This document shows, in pieces, positions 11,185 through 22,235 of a DNA stretch of 64,000 nt. The stretch's first letter is position 1. The number at the start of each line of letters is the position of its first letter. Made by a program: the position numbers and the translations under genes. The stretch is from Symsagittifera roscoffensis (taxonomy: Eukaryota; Xenacoelomorpha; Acoela; Convolutidae), in the NCBI RefSeq assembly GCF_963678635.1, contig NC_087071.1:34403680-34467679 (forward strand), written 5' to 3'. The notes beneath the pieces are model-generated. The model did no database searches. It saw only the letters and a list, made by a program, of their open reading frames with translations, and was not told where the DNA came from.

Positions 11185-13624
11185 AGTACAACCGACTCAC
11201 TGGCTCGGACCAGTTCGACTGGTGGAGGTAGAGTGAGGGGTAATGTGCCGGAACCACTCGCCAATTGCCCCGGGCCCCTGGCAATGGAAACGGGTGCAAC
11301 CGATCCCGTTGCTCCAAGCTCAGATGTGAGAGAGTGATAACAGTTGGAGAGCCGACTTGGGAGGCCAATTGATCAGAGTCAGACTATTTCTCAGACTATA
11401 TCGAGGACGAGTAACCCGCCCGCCACGGCAACTCCTGCTTCTACAGGAAGCCCAACGACGAGCGCCACGCCGGCGGAAGGGATTGAGCAAAGCAGTGTGC
11501 TGCTTTGGAACCGTCCAGATCCCAGCGGTTGGGGACAGTATAAAATGGATATGTCAACGAATTTGAACATGAACACGTTGACATGTCGAGTGGATGCAAG
11601 AAGGTTGATGGGTGGAGACGGTCCCACAGTGTCAGGATTATATCGAACACCGGGCGTGGACTGGTTGCTAGCGGAACAGGAAGGGTTTAGCTCCGCGACC
11701 ACGCTCAGGTTTGTGGAACTTGATTGATTCTTTAATAACCGATCTCTTACGGACGTCCGTCGGAGAGCCAGGGAATTAGCATCACCTTCCAGGAGGCCCA
11801 GGGTTTCCGCTGACGTGTGGAATGATGTGTACACGCCAGCCGATGATTGGTCACGGTTGAAATGGCCAGTAGAAAGGAAAGTGATACTATTAGAAATGGC
11901 AAAGGGGTGCAGAGGAGGCACGTACATGACGGTCGACGAGCTGGCGCCATATGGCGACGAATCGGTGGAGTTCGAGGTGAACGACGAGTAATTTTATTAC
12001 GCAGGGGATCCGAACGTACCGGCGCGGCCGTACTCGGGCATGGATATGCGACAAGGCCCTTCGGGACCTGGGCCGAGACCAGACACAAACGACGATGAGC
12101 AGATGAATCAGGATGACGAACATATAGAGGGAAAGGTAGATAAGTCAAATGGATTGGACTTAGGAGCGTTGGAGAGGGACTTGCTGGAATACCAGTTCAG
12201 TGAAGACGATGACTGGGAAGTCGATGGAAATCTTTTGTTGATGACACCATCGTCTTTCATGTCCCCAACGAGGGAGGCGCCAGCCAGTTTCTCCCCAGTG
12301 GATCCGATAGGCCTGGCAATGGATTACCGAAGGAAGGACGTACAGAAATTACTCCATGAGTCACCAAGGAGGAGAAGAATCGACGAGACTATGAGGGTAT
12401 CCTTCCTGAGTATGTTGCCTGAAGCGGAGTGGGAGAGATACCAGAGTGAACTTGAACGAAAGGCATGAGTGACCTGGAACCGAGTGACCTTCATGGAAAG
12501 GACATGGGACGTGATACGCAGGTACGGGACGCAGTCCGTAATGAAGGTGGGGTTAAATCAGCCCATCATGAGCGAGTTTCTAGGGAAGCTAATGAGCTCC
12601 GTAGAGTCTGACGTTCTGACCAAATCAGGTTCGGAGGACAGTGCCGATGAAAATCAGGTTGTGAGAAAACTACTCGTCAGGCGAGCCAAGAAATGGCTGA
12701 AGAGATTTAAAGGGAGAATAGGAAGCAAGTCCGTGAATCAGAAAGCGGTGATGTCGAAGGCTAATTCAATAGTGGTCTCGTTGGCAAAAGAAGCTCGTCC
12801 AAGTGAGAGTGGACAAGGAGATGGTGCAGCGTTGGCCGGGGGAGAGAAAGAAAACCTGATACCCCCTATGATATTAGCAGGTTTGACCTCAACAGCCACA
12901 AGGTCGGAGAAAAACGCACGGACCTTGGCGGACACAAAGCTCAAAATGGAAGTCATCAGTCAGTGTGGATATGTGAGACTCGACGATAAAAAGCTCTCAC
13001 GGACCAACATAGCCCGGATGGAACTGGAGGGGCAACTCGGTGTGGTCGAATACAGTCGGATCACGGTGTCCAACTCAGTCCACATGCAAGATCCTGCAGG
13101 GGGTTATGTGGAGATGCTCAAGGCGAGGAACTCAACAAGAGGACACTTGATGGCCTGGAGCGAGAAGCCCGCCATGCAAGAGTTTTCGAAAGAACTGACG
13201 GAGAACTCCAACTTGAATCGAATGGAATACGGCACTGCGATGTCCTCGGAGGCAAATGAAATCGGGCCGGAGAAACCGCTGGAAATCTCTTGGAGAGCTG
13301 CCCTCCAAAGATAATTTGACGAGACGATGCGTGCACCTGCGAAGGTGGAAGCATACCTGGCCTATCTGTGTGCAAGAACTGACTTGCAAGTATGACTGAC
13401 CTGGTGCCTAATGGGAATCAAGAAATCGGAATATGAGGTCAGCAATGGCTCGAAATCAAAATAGTAAGAACTGGAATTGATGGAAATCCTGCGACTGTTG
13501 ATTAGTGAAGACGATTTGGCGATAGCCTGGGCTAAGCGTAAAGATGCCCTTTGCTTTGTGAGGTTCGTGGTGGATCGTATCCCCACTCCTGTATTGGAAT
13601 AAAAAACCATTCGGCAAGGGGGAG

Positions 13625-15148
13625 TTGATCGTGAACGAAACTTACTCTCTGAAGGCACTCCAGGAGCTGTATCAGGACATGCCGCTGCTCATACCAAGTA
13701 AAGAGTTGAATGACATGGAAAGCTATCGCATGTTGGAGGAAGTGAGAAGATACTCCAACAAGGAGTTGAAAGTGAGCCGGGAATCAATTGAAGCAGTCAG
13801 GGGCCAGAAGGACTTTTTAACATTGGGGAAGTTGAATTCATTCCAATATGTATCAGGCATACCAGGGATGGCGTACAATCCCTTCGTGGACGAGGAAGCC
13901 AGGGAAGCATACTTTGACTATGAGCAGGTTATGGTACTTGATTTCTGGGTCGAGCGAGTCAAGGAAACTGGCATGTTCATGGTGGAACAACCCAAGCGTG
14001 GAATCATTTTGGAGGAACGAGTGGTCGAACCCTCAGTTCCCGAGTTAAGCGGGCAAGTGAGCTTTGATTGTGGTTCTTGGGACGGTCCCTTGAAGACCAG
14101 CTTATTAACCATGTGGGAGCTCATGAAGCTTTCCTGGTGTCCACATCCAAACGCCAATTTAATCTGGGATATGACGGCAGATGTCGCATTGGATTTGGAT
14201 GATGACGCGAGTCTACACGATTTGGCCATGATACACCATCTGCTGGCCCTGAAGATAACGAAGCAGAAGAGCAGACCATCAACGGAACCAGCCGATGGAA
14301 ATCCCTCCAGTGATTGGTTAAGACAGGGCACCTGTCTAGCCTACAGTAGTGGAATGGACGGACACGTGTGTAATTCGGGGCATTGTCTGAACACGCTGAG
14401 TGAGCAACATCGCCAATTAGCTCAATTGTATGGGAGATTAAGCATGTTGAACAAAAGTGAAATGGAGTTGATTGCGGACTGTCACGGAGTAACGGAAGTG
14501 AATTTGATCGTTGCCTTGAGATTTTACAGTATGACGAGATCTATCGAATCACTGGAATGCCTGGAGGACCGTGCCCATGGGCTAGTTACGTACCTAAGTG
14601 AGAAAGTGTTCCCTGGAGCATTGCAGACTGCGCAGAAGATTGCAGGTTGGCGAGATGCTCTGGAGAACGAGATGAATTTGAAAGACAGTGAGGCCTATTA
14701 TAGACCTACTGGTTCGAAATATCTGGTGGGTTCGAGCTCCGCACCATATTGCAATAGTAGGTACCCTACGCACATGGTGGTGATGGACGCGAGGACGCAG
14801 CAGGTGTTGGCCGACCAACTCTTCTCTGTGCCAAAGTGCGTGAGATTGGCCAGGATGTCGGAGAGGTCATATGATTTACTGACGAAGATCATTCGGGCCG
14901 TCCCGAAGAGATCTGAAGGCGAGTTGCAGGACGTAAGTGGTGAAGAGTTCATGAGGTTGGGTGAGGGTAATGTGAGTGAATTCCAGAAGAAGAAGGCGAG
15001 CGGAGCGTTACCCACCGAATTCCCCACCATGGATGAAACAGATGACGTACATAGGATCATGACAGAAGTAGAACCGTTGCTGGGAGCTTCAGGGTACCGG
15101 ACCCGTAGGAACAACTTGATGACCCATGGAGAGTATCCTTGTCACTGA
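13625..15148 (+). pseudogene. 507-residue open segment of the 6.7-kb frame
   Basis: This is the longest uninterrupted part of the GC-rich block, in the second frame. It follows the A-rich frameshift at 13600; the segment reads from PFGKGELIVNETYSL onward and has no ATG that looks like a real start. It is acidic and rich in Leu, Glu and Met, with one stretch holding several Cys and His residues (GTCLAYSSGMDGHVCNSGHC, around residue 240). No transmembrane segment is evident. After the TGA at 15146 the same frame continues with LAQTLWYPKRGN, and later with MNNNLDLFRTTCRVLRIP at 15356-15619. I do not recognise the family. Confidence 0.5.
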
Positions 15149-15913
15149 CTAGCGCAGACGTTATGGTACCCCAAACGCGGAAATCTGGTGTTAGTGTGGG
15201 ACGTGGAGGAGTTGTACTCCACGGGTTTGCCCGGCCAAAATCAACCAGTGTAAATTGTGATGGTTAGTGCCCTGCTGGCGGTGAGATGGTTAGAAGCTAA
15301 CGCGGGCACGAGTGAGCAGGAGACGGCCGTGCCGATACCTTAGCAACTAAGCAACTTGAAGATGAACAACAACTTAGATCTTTTCAGAACCACCTGCAGG
15401 GTTCTGAGGATACCCAAAGCCATTGAGAGGATATGGTCAAGGCAGAGGTTGATGCCTTGGTTCCGTGCAGTGATGACGTTATGGATGTATGAATGCGCGA
15501 AGCGTCATATGTCTAGGAACATGGAAGCCTATCAATCCTTCCAGCTAGATATAGGACCGGTAGCCTATAAGAGAGCATTCCTAACGCATAGAAACGCTGT
15601 TGCCACGGCGGTGAAGTGAGTAGCTGGAGCGCCATCTGTTACTCAAGCCGAAAAGAGAGAGGTCTTACAAACTGACCTAGAACGGAATGTGAGCCTGTGT
15701 CTGCACAACAGCTTTTGCAGGAACCGGGAGCAAAAGGTGAATGTGGACCTAGTATCTTGTTGCAAACCGAGGATGATAGAGCAGGAGAGTTGGGACACGG
15801 CCCGCAACTCCATGGACATGCTGGAGAAAGTCCTAGAAGACAGCGAGACAGAAGAACAAGGACAAGAAGCAATGGAGTGAAGACGAAGATGTAACACAAG
15901 ATTGAGTGAGAGT

Positions 15914-15932
15914 AAAGAGAGAAGGAGGAAAA
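15914..15932 (+). other. Polypurine tract after the polyprotein
   Basis: A run of 19 purines lies 34 bp after the last stop of the 6.7-kb frame. In LTR retrotransposons a polypurine tract sits at this position, just before the 3' LTR. No LTR pair could be identified, so this stays a hint. Confidence 0.25.
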
Positions 15933-16860
15933 CTTAATTGTCTTTGTGCGCTAAAACTTATACGAATCAACTAAATTTGATTATTGACACTGTTAAATTT
16001 TTTGTTTTGCTGTAGTTTGGTTAAACCAGGCTTTGAGAAATGGTAAATTGTTGCAATTGCTAAATGACAATGAAAACTTTAGCTGATTCTATTTACATAC
16101 ATATAGAGAGCATAGGTGAGTATATTTACCTATTTAAACCCGACTGAAGTTTTTAACCTGTGTAAGACATGTGTTCACTGTGTGGCGACCTGGTAGGTTT
16201 TGGGTACGCTCCCTCGAAAAGGGTGAGTACCTCATTACCTTTCCTAGCCACAGAGTTTCTCGGTTTTAATATTGAGGACGACAGCATAAATAACTGATTA
16301 TACTTGGTGAGTGACATTAAGTTAGTTTTAATGGGTAAGTGGCCATGCCACGTCCTAACTTTTTAATCAAGCATGAGCCAAAAGAAATTTATGGTGAGAT
16401 GACGTAAGTTGTCAGAAAAGAAATTTTATGGCGAGATGACGTAAGTAGTCAGAAAAAAAATTTGATCTAGGACACTCCTCATAGTGCAATTTTTGTGAAA
16501 ATGTTGAAAGGCAGTGAGATGTAGCATTTGTGAAACGCGGCGAGTTGAGGTGGAGTAGATAAATTTCATTTTCTAATGCGATTTGTAGGGTTGATTATAG
16601 AGAACTGGAACACCACTTGACGATAACCCGGAGTTATGCGATCAAAGGGACAAAGGTCTTGAAAAAGCCAGAAAGTGTTTGAAGGACAACGGTCTTCTGG
16701 CAGTGCCGTTTGATAAGGGCGTGGGTTTTTTGTAATGAAAAAGGAGGCATATGAGAAGAAACTGAAAGATTTATTAAAGGCAGAACAATTTAGTCAGAGG
16801 AAGAATCTGACGGACAGCGTGATAATGAAAATTGAAAAAGACATAAACAAGGAATTACTC

Positions 16861-17340
16861 GCCATGAAAAAGAAGGACAAGATTGGCGAAGCGCTGTATA
16901 CTGGGTTGAGATCAACGGGGGCTGTGCCATTCCCCCGGATTGGCACAGTGGAACCTTCCGTCGCAGCATGAAAAAGACGTTAGAGACCTTAGTGATCGTG
17001 TATGGTTGAAAAGGAGGCTAGAATTTTCGGGAATTTTTTAATTTTCGAAATTTCGAATTGCGACGTTATATTTCTGAGAAATGCGAAAGATGGCCGTTTT
17101 TGACTGAAAAAGAAGGACGAGATTGGCGAAGCGCTCTATACTAGGTTGAGATCAACGGGGGCTGTGCCATTCCCCCGGATTGGCACAGTGGAACCTTCCG
17201 TCGCAGCATGAAAAAGACGTTAGAGGCCTTAGTGATCGTGTATGGTTGAAAAGGAGGCTAAAATTTTCGGGAATTTTTTAATTTTCGAAATTTCGAATTG
17301 CGACGTTATATTTCTGAGAAATGCGAAAGATGGCCATTTT
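16861..17340 (+). repeat. Exact-period 240-bp tandem duplication
   Basis: 16861-17100 and 17101-17340 are nearly identical (both contain gattggcgaagcgctNtata and tcgcagcatgaaaaagacgt). The second PLE-1 copy has only one version (from about 18943), so this duplication arose after the larger one, in the first copy only. Confidence 0.85.
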
Positions 17341-18061
17341 TGACTGAGAAGTGACAAAAAACACAACAACAACCGATTTAGTGAGAAACATTTGGACGGG
17401 AACGATATAAAAAAACGAAGCCTCTTGTCGTGACGGTCACGCACGATAAGACACTTAACGGAAATAATGAGCCAGAAAGGAGGCTTCAGTGGGGAAGAAG
17501 GAAGGAGCAGTACCCTTCCGTGCCACGACTTGGGAGTAATAACGACTTTTTTACAGAAAAATCCCGGAATCGGAGGCTCGGCCCCCAGAGACAATATATG
17601 GTGAAGGACTGTAAAGAACTGACTTTTCAGCTACTCTGATGCCATAAACTTTTGAATTAAAACCGGTATTAATTGTTATTTTAGAATATGAGTAGCTCGA
17701 AAGAGGAAAGTTCAATCCATCACCATTGGATTTAATATAGAACTGTCAACAAAAACATAGTAAAATAGGATATTCGAGCCGTGTTTTTAACAGCAATCAC
17801 GTAGTCTGGGGATCCGAGACCCTTTGTCTGGGGATCCGAGATGTGGTTGTCTTCGCATGTAAACGGAAGCTGATTAAAAGTCATTTGTTTGATGGCCTAA
17901 AAATGTTAATTTTTTACTAAGCCCTGAACATACCAGAAAATCAACTGGCTAGGTCGAGACGGTGAAAAATGAGTAGAAATTAGGTAACTGACGCCGGCCA
18001 GTCGTCTATAGGTATTTTTTCTACGCTCCGTCACTGTGTAGTATTTGTGCGAATGTTACAG
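16922..18061. mobile_element. Non-autonomous TIR insertion inside PLE-1 (copy 1)
   Basis: The PLE reverse-transcriptase codons stop after LRSTGA and resume with QPARLFGLAKVYK about 1.1 kb later. PLE-2 has the same two stretches joined directly (MRSTGGQTPRLYGVAKVHK). The intervening DNA starts TGTGCCATTCCCCC and ends with an approximate inverted version (reverse complement of the end in copy 2: TGTACCTTTCGCCC; both continue to a CACAGTG or CACTGTG block). It has no coding capacity. The target duplication is unclear, at most 2-3 bp (GC or GGC). Confidence 0.6.
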
Positions 18062-18998
18062 GCACAGCCGGCTAGGCTGTTTGGATTAGCAAAAGTATAT
18101 AAACAAGGTACACCAATTCTTCCCGTCCTTTCTTTACCTGGTAGCTCATATGACAACCTAATAAAACATTGGCAAAGTATTTTGATTAAATTGAGGAGGC
18201 AAACATGGCAAAGTGAGTATATTTACCTATTTAAACCCGACTGAAGTTTTTAACCTGTGTAAGACATGTGTTCACTGTGTGGCGACCTGGTAGGTTTTGG
18301 GCGCTCCCTCAAAGAGGGTGAGTACCTCATTACCTTTCCTAGTCACAGAGTTTCTCGGTTTTAACATTGAGGACGACAGCATAAATAACTGATTATACTT
18401 GGTGAGTGACATTAAGTTAGTGTTATTGGGTGCGTGGCCATGCCACGTCCCAACTTGTTCATCAAGCATGAGCCAAAATAAATTTATGGTGAGAGGACGT
18501 AAGTTGTCAGAAAAGAAATTTTATGGCGAGATGACGTAAGTAGTCAGAAAAGAAATTTGATCTAGGACACTCCTCATAGTGCAATTCTTGTGAAAATGTT
18601 GAAAGGCAGTGAGTTGAGGTGGAGTAGTTAAATTTCATTTTCTAAGCGATTTGTAAGGTTGATTATAGAGAAATGGAACGCTAGTTGACGATAACTCAGT
18701 GTTGTGCGATCAATGGGGACAAAAGTGTTGAAAAAGCCAAAAAGTATTTGAAAGACAACGGTCTTCTGGCAGTGCAGTTTGATAAGGGCGTGGGTTTTTT
18801 GTAATGAAACTGAGAAGAAACTGATAGAGAGAAGAAACTGAAAGATTTATTAAAGGCAGAACAATTTAGTCAGAGGAAGAATCTGACGGACAGCGTGATA
18901 CTGAAACTTGAAAAAGGCATAAACAAGGAATTACTCGCCATGAAAAAGAAGGACGAGATTGGCGAAGCGCTCTATACTAGGTTGAGATCAACGGGGGC

Positions 18999-19862
18999 TG
19001 TGCCATTCCCCCGGATTGGCACAGTGGAACCTTCCGTCGCAGCATGAAAAAGACGTTAGAGGCCTTAGTGATCGTGTATGGTTGAAAAGGAGGCTAAAAT
19101 TTTCGGGAATTTTTTAATTTTCGAAATTTCGAATTGCGACGTTATATTTCTGAGAAATGCGAAAGATGGCCATTTTTGACTGAGAAGTGACAAAAAACAC
19201 AACAACAACCGATTTAGTGAGAAACAATCGGACGAGAACGATATAAAAAACGAAGCCTCTTATCGTGACGGTCAAGCACGATAAGACACTGAACGGAAGT
19301 AATTAGCCAGGAAGGAGGCTTCAGTGGGGAAGAAGGAAGGAGCAGTACCCTACCGTGCCACGACTTGGGAGTAAAAATGACGTTATTAGAGAAAAAACCT
19401 GGAATCGGAGGCTCGGCCCCCAGAGACAATATATGGTGAAGGACTGTAAAGAACTGACTTTTTAGCTACTCTGATGCCATAAACCTTTGAATTATCACCG
19501 GTAATTTTTTTTTAGAATATGAGTGTCTAGAAAGAGGAAATTTCATTACATCTCCAATGGATTTAATATAGAACTGTCACCAAAAACATAGTAAAATAGG
19601 ATATTCGAGCCGTGTTTTTAACAGCAATCACGTAGTCTGGGGATGCGAGACCGTTTGTCTGGGGTTCCGAGATTTGGTGGTCGTTCGACTGATGGCCCAA
19701 AAGTGGTAACTTTTTACTTAGCCCTAGACATACCAGAAAATCAACTGGCTAGGTCGAGAAGGTGAAAATCGAGTAGAAATTAGGTAATTGACACCGGACA
19801 GTCGTCTATAGGTACTTTTTCTACGCTCCGTCACAGTGTAGTATTTGGGCGAAAGGTACACG
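18999..19862. mobile_element. Non-autonomous TIR insertion inside PLE-1 (copy 2)
   Basis: This is the 864-bp version of the insertion at 16922-18061, at exactly the same codon of the reverse transcriptase, without the 240-bp duplication. It must have entered PLE-1 before the 2.1-kb duplication. Confidence 0.6.
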
Positions 19863-20620
19863 CACAGCCGGCTAGGCTGTATGGATTAGCAAAAGTACAT
19901 AAACAAGGTACACCACTTCATCTCGTCCTTTCTTTACCTGGTAGCTCATATGACAACCTAAATAAAACATTGGCAAAGTAATTTGATGAAATTGAGGCGG
20001 CAAACATAGAACCGAACACTCAAATGGCCAGAGAGATCTTGGTGAAAACTGAACTGGACTCTGATGAGAGTATAATCTCCCTTGATGCAAAGCGTTTGTA
20101 CACCAATGTCCCGATCAAGGAAGCGGTTGAAATAGCCCTTAGGAGATTATATGATGGAGTCAACCGTCCGGAAAACTTTCGCAAGACTATGAAAAAACTC
20201 TTGAATTTAGCAGTGAGTAAGGTACACTTCAAATGCAATGGTTTGTGGTATGTACAAAAAGACGGTTTAACAATGGGCGCCTCCCTTGCAGTTATGCTGG
20301 CCAATTTGTGGCTCGAAGAATACGAACCTGCATTAAAGAAAGAAAAACCAAAAGTGACTGTGCTAAGTGAGGGTAACAACGAGGTCTGCCCTGGATGTCA
20401 GAAAAAGCTGAAATATCGGACTAAAGGGGTAGAATGCGAAGCTTGTTTGAATTGGTACCACTTAGAAATACGCAGACATCGCTGAAACAGTAACGTATTG
20501 CTTGCAAAAAACAACAGGAAGCAGATCGGGCTGAGAATGGTGTTAGAGTTTTTCTAAGATATGTGGACGACATCTTTGATTTTAACGGTAATTGGCCTTT
20601 TTGGATTTTAATGTCAACGT
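19863..20620 (+). pseudogene. PLE-1 reverse transcriptase with inserted PHD-like finger
   Basis: After ARLYGLAKVHK-type codons the frame shows motif A (SLDAKRLYTNVPIKEA, with its Asp), the region VHFKCNGLWYVQKDG, and motif B (LTMGASLAVMLANLWLEE). A zinc-finger segment follows at 20386-20511: CPGC, then VECEACLNWYH, then YC. Motif C, RYVDDIFD, is at 20560-20571. A frameshift after WYHLE and a stop (TGA near 20538) break the frame. In ordinary PLEs motif B is followed closely by RYVDD without a metal-binding domain. The same arrangement is seen in PLE-2. Confidence 0.8.
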
Positions 20621-21030
20621 GGACTCAGGAAAAAAGGTCACATGTGGGTGGTACCAAAAACCCACTGATACCGGCACCATTCTTAATTTCACAGGTTGTG
20701 CACCTTTTCAGTACAAAAGAAACGTCATTGAAGGGACGGTTCATAGGGTTTTCAGAAGTACCTCAACATGGAAAAATTTTGACCAGGTATTGGAAAAAAG
20801 TCGAAAACAATGGATTGAAAATCAATATCCGAAAAGTTGGTCGGACAGTGTTTGAAACTCTTAACAAGATCATTGAGGGAAAGAAAAATTTAGAAGTGAA
20901 GGCATCAGAACCGAGAAATGATAAAAGGTTAAAAGACTCACCCCCTTTTCACAATGCAATATCGAGGCAATCCATCTGAACTGTTAGCTGCAAAGGTTCC
21001 GGGGCACAAATAATTTTTACAAGAAGAAAA

Positions 21031-21380
21031 TTGAAAACATGCTTCCCAATTCTCAAAACTTCCTTTGTTCGTGAACTGAGATCCAAAGTGGCGTATAAGC
21101 TTACATGTAGTGGATGTAACTCCACCTATGTCGGCCAGACAGTCCAACATTTAGCCACGAGGGTCAATGAACACCGCAAAGGGGAGTCCCCAGTAGGGCA
21201 ACACTTGTTAGAGTTTAATAAGTAGGTATTCGTACTGCTGACCTGAAGTCAGAGAGTATAGACAAAACAGCTAACACTCATAAACTACTCACACTAGAGG
21301 CTTTGCATATTTGGAGGGAGAGGCCGAGGATCAACACACGCGATGAATTCAGGAGCCAGCAATTAACACTAAAAGTATAG
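21031..21380 (+). pseudogene. PLE-1 GIY-YIG endonuclease
   Basis: The C-terminal nuclease domain of the Penelope-like element. It shows VAYKLTCSGCNSTYVGQTVQ (GIY-like start, the CxxC typical of PLE nucleases, YVG), then LATRVNEHRKGE (Arg and Glu-His of the active site). In another frame it continues with LLTLEALHIWRERPRINTRD and ends at a TAG at 21380. One frameshift near 21225 separates the two parts. Confidence 0.8.
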
Positions 21381-21629
21381 TCTATGTATAACATGGCTAA
21401 AAATCAAAAAACTGACATGTCAGAATGAAAAATATTCCCGAATCAAAATTTTATAACCGTGAAAGAACAAAAAGCGAAAAAGAAATATCAAAAAATTATA
21501 GGAAAATGTTATTATTGATTACGTAATTTTTTGTGTAACTACAGTTGTTTAAATTTGATTGGTCAAAAAGTTTTAAAGCAATTTTAGACATGTTTCTCAT
21601 TTTACAGATCTTTGATTGTTTTGTAAATA

Positions 21630-21690
21630 TTGAAAAAAATTTAATCCTGATGATGCACAAAATGTGCGAAAACGTTTAAATTAACATTTT
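21630..21690 (+). ncRNA. Hammerhead-ribozyme-like motif, PLE-1 3' region
   Basis: The core CTGATGA (21647-21653) is followed by a GCACA/TGTGC stem with an AAA loop and then GAAA (21668-21671). After that comes the self-complementary AAACGTTT, which would form a very short stem III. Flanking ATTTAA (from 21639) and TTAAAT (after GTTT) can pair as stem I. It lies 267 bp after the nuclease stop codon. Hammerheads in terminal repeats of Penelope-like elements are known. Activity here is inferred, and the stem I closing pair looks imperfect in this copy. Confidence 0.6.
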
Positions 21691-21699
21691 GAATTTCTT

Positions 21700-22180
21700 A
21701 GAACGAAGACAGTTTGTACACTTAATCAATTCCAATTCAACCGTGATGTCGACTTTTCTGTGCCAAATTTTCCATAACAAAATGACATCAGTACGAATAA
21801 GTTCGTAGGGGATAGGAAGCATGTTGAGCATTTGTAGGCATTTCATAGTCATTCGAATTTGACACCAGATCAAATGAAGCAAATTGATCCAGTTTTATGG
21901 TGTTATCAATGCAAATTTTATATTTTTTCAAAATCACCAATTAGATAAGCAATATGGGTTTTTGCTGAAGCACTTACTCGAGTTTTCAAAATTTTCTTTC
22001 TGGGATTTGTTCAAGTAATTTATGATACAATCACCCATAAAAGTAATTTGGTTCGAGACTAAATAATTAAATGCCCCCAACTTTTTTTCCATCACTTATT
22101 GTCTGTCATATCTAAACATTGCCATTAAATAAGCTTAAATCGTGTTTCAATTTTAGTTTGAGGATGCGTTAAAATTGTAA
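21700..22180. other. Spacer between the two PLE tails
   Basis: AT-rich sequence with no supported coding frame. Part of it (22060-22140) resembles 25370-25430 and may be the 3' terminal repeat of PLE-2. Confidence 0.4.
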
Positions 22181-22235
22181 ATTCAAACAAATGTTTCTGC
22201 ACATTTTTGTGCATCTTCAGGTTTTAAAAATTCTA
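22180..22235 (-). ncRNA. Hammerhead-ribozyme-like motif, PLE-2 3' region
   Basis: On the minus strand, CTGAAGA (22220-22214) is followed by a perfect 6-bp stem TGCACA/TGTGCA with a 4-nt loop and then GAAA (22197-22194). Next comes GAAAC-ATTT-GTTT, a possible stem III with a real loop, and then GAATTTAC, which matches the sequence after the motif in the third copy at 29094. It starts about 300 bp downstream of the PLE-2 coding end (22518), close to the 267-bp spacing in PLE-1. Confidence 0.6.

Larger units (their letters stand above)
9165..15880 (+). pseudogene. 6.7-kb stop-riddled reading frame, unrecognised polyprotein
   Basis: From 9165 to about 13600 all long open segments share one frame. 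After one frameshift in the A-rich stretch at 13600 a second frame runs to 15880. I count 27 internal stops, for example TGA 9643, TAA 10450, TAG 10855, TAG 11134, TGA-TAA 11335-11340, TGA 12466, TAA 13312, TGA 15146 and TGA 15617. Protein-like sequence continues across each. Segments in order: acidic region with a basic patch near TRQSKRGKGKKKYNPYG, an SGNH-like domain (10.6-11.2 kb), charged linkers, a 507-residue open segment (13625-15148) and a C-terminal part. No reverse transcriptase, integrase or transposase is seen. The block is clearly more GC-rich than its flanks, which suggests a separate origin. The identity is unknown to me. Confidence 0.6.
16116..18212 (+). repeat. Duplicated 5' part of PLE-1 (first copy)
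   Basis: The sequence starting gtgagtatatttacctattt at 16116 recurs at 18213. The two copies stay alignable to about 18205 and 20010. The first copy holds the N-terminal PLE coding part (KKEAYEKKLKDLLKAEQF, about 16735) and the first reverse-transcriptase block ARLFGLAKVYKQGTP (18069-18115), then stops abruptly inside coding sequence and the second copy begins. A tandem 5' duplication of this kind is common in Penelope-like elements. It includes a 38-bp local repeat (atggYgagatgacgtaagt, about 16390-16460). Confidence 0.8.
18213..21700 (+). mobile_element. Penelope-like element PLE-1 (main copy)
   Basis: This is a plus-strand Penelope-like retroelement. In order it shows a 5' region repeated from 16116, an N-terminal coding part (18720-18998), a TIR insertion (18999-19862), the reverse transcriptase (19863-20620), a GIY-YIG endonuclease (21031-21380) and a 3' region with a hammerhead-like motif at 21647. 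Several frameshifts make it non-functional. PLE-2 lies tail to tail with it on the other strand. Confidence 0.85.

Noticed and set aside
11391-15114. Minus-strand frames up to 178 codons in the GC-rich block
   Set aside because: Antisense shadows. The plus strand keeps one frame over kilobases, and the minus frames have no domains.
16731-16971. 79-codon plus frame as a free gene
   Set aside because: It is the N-terminal part of the PLE coding region running into the TIR insertion.
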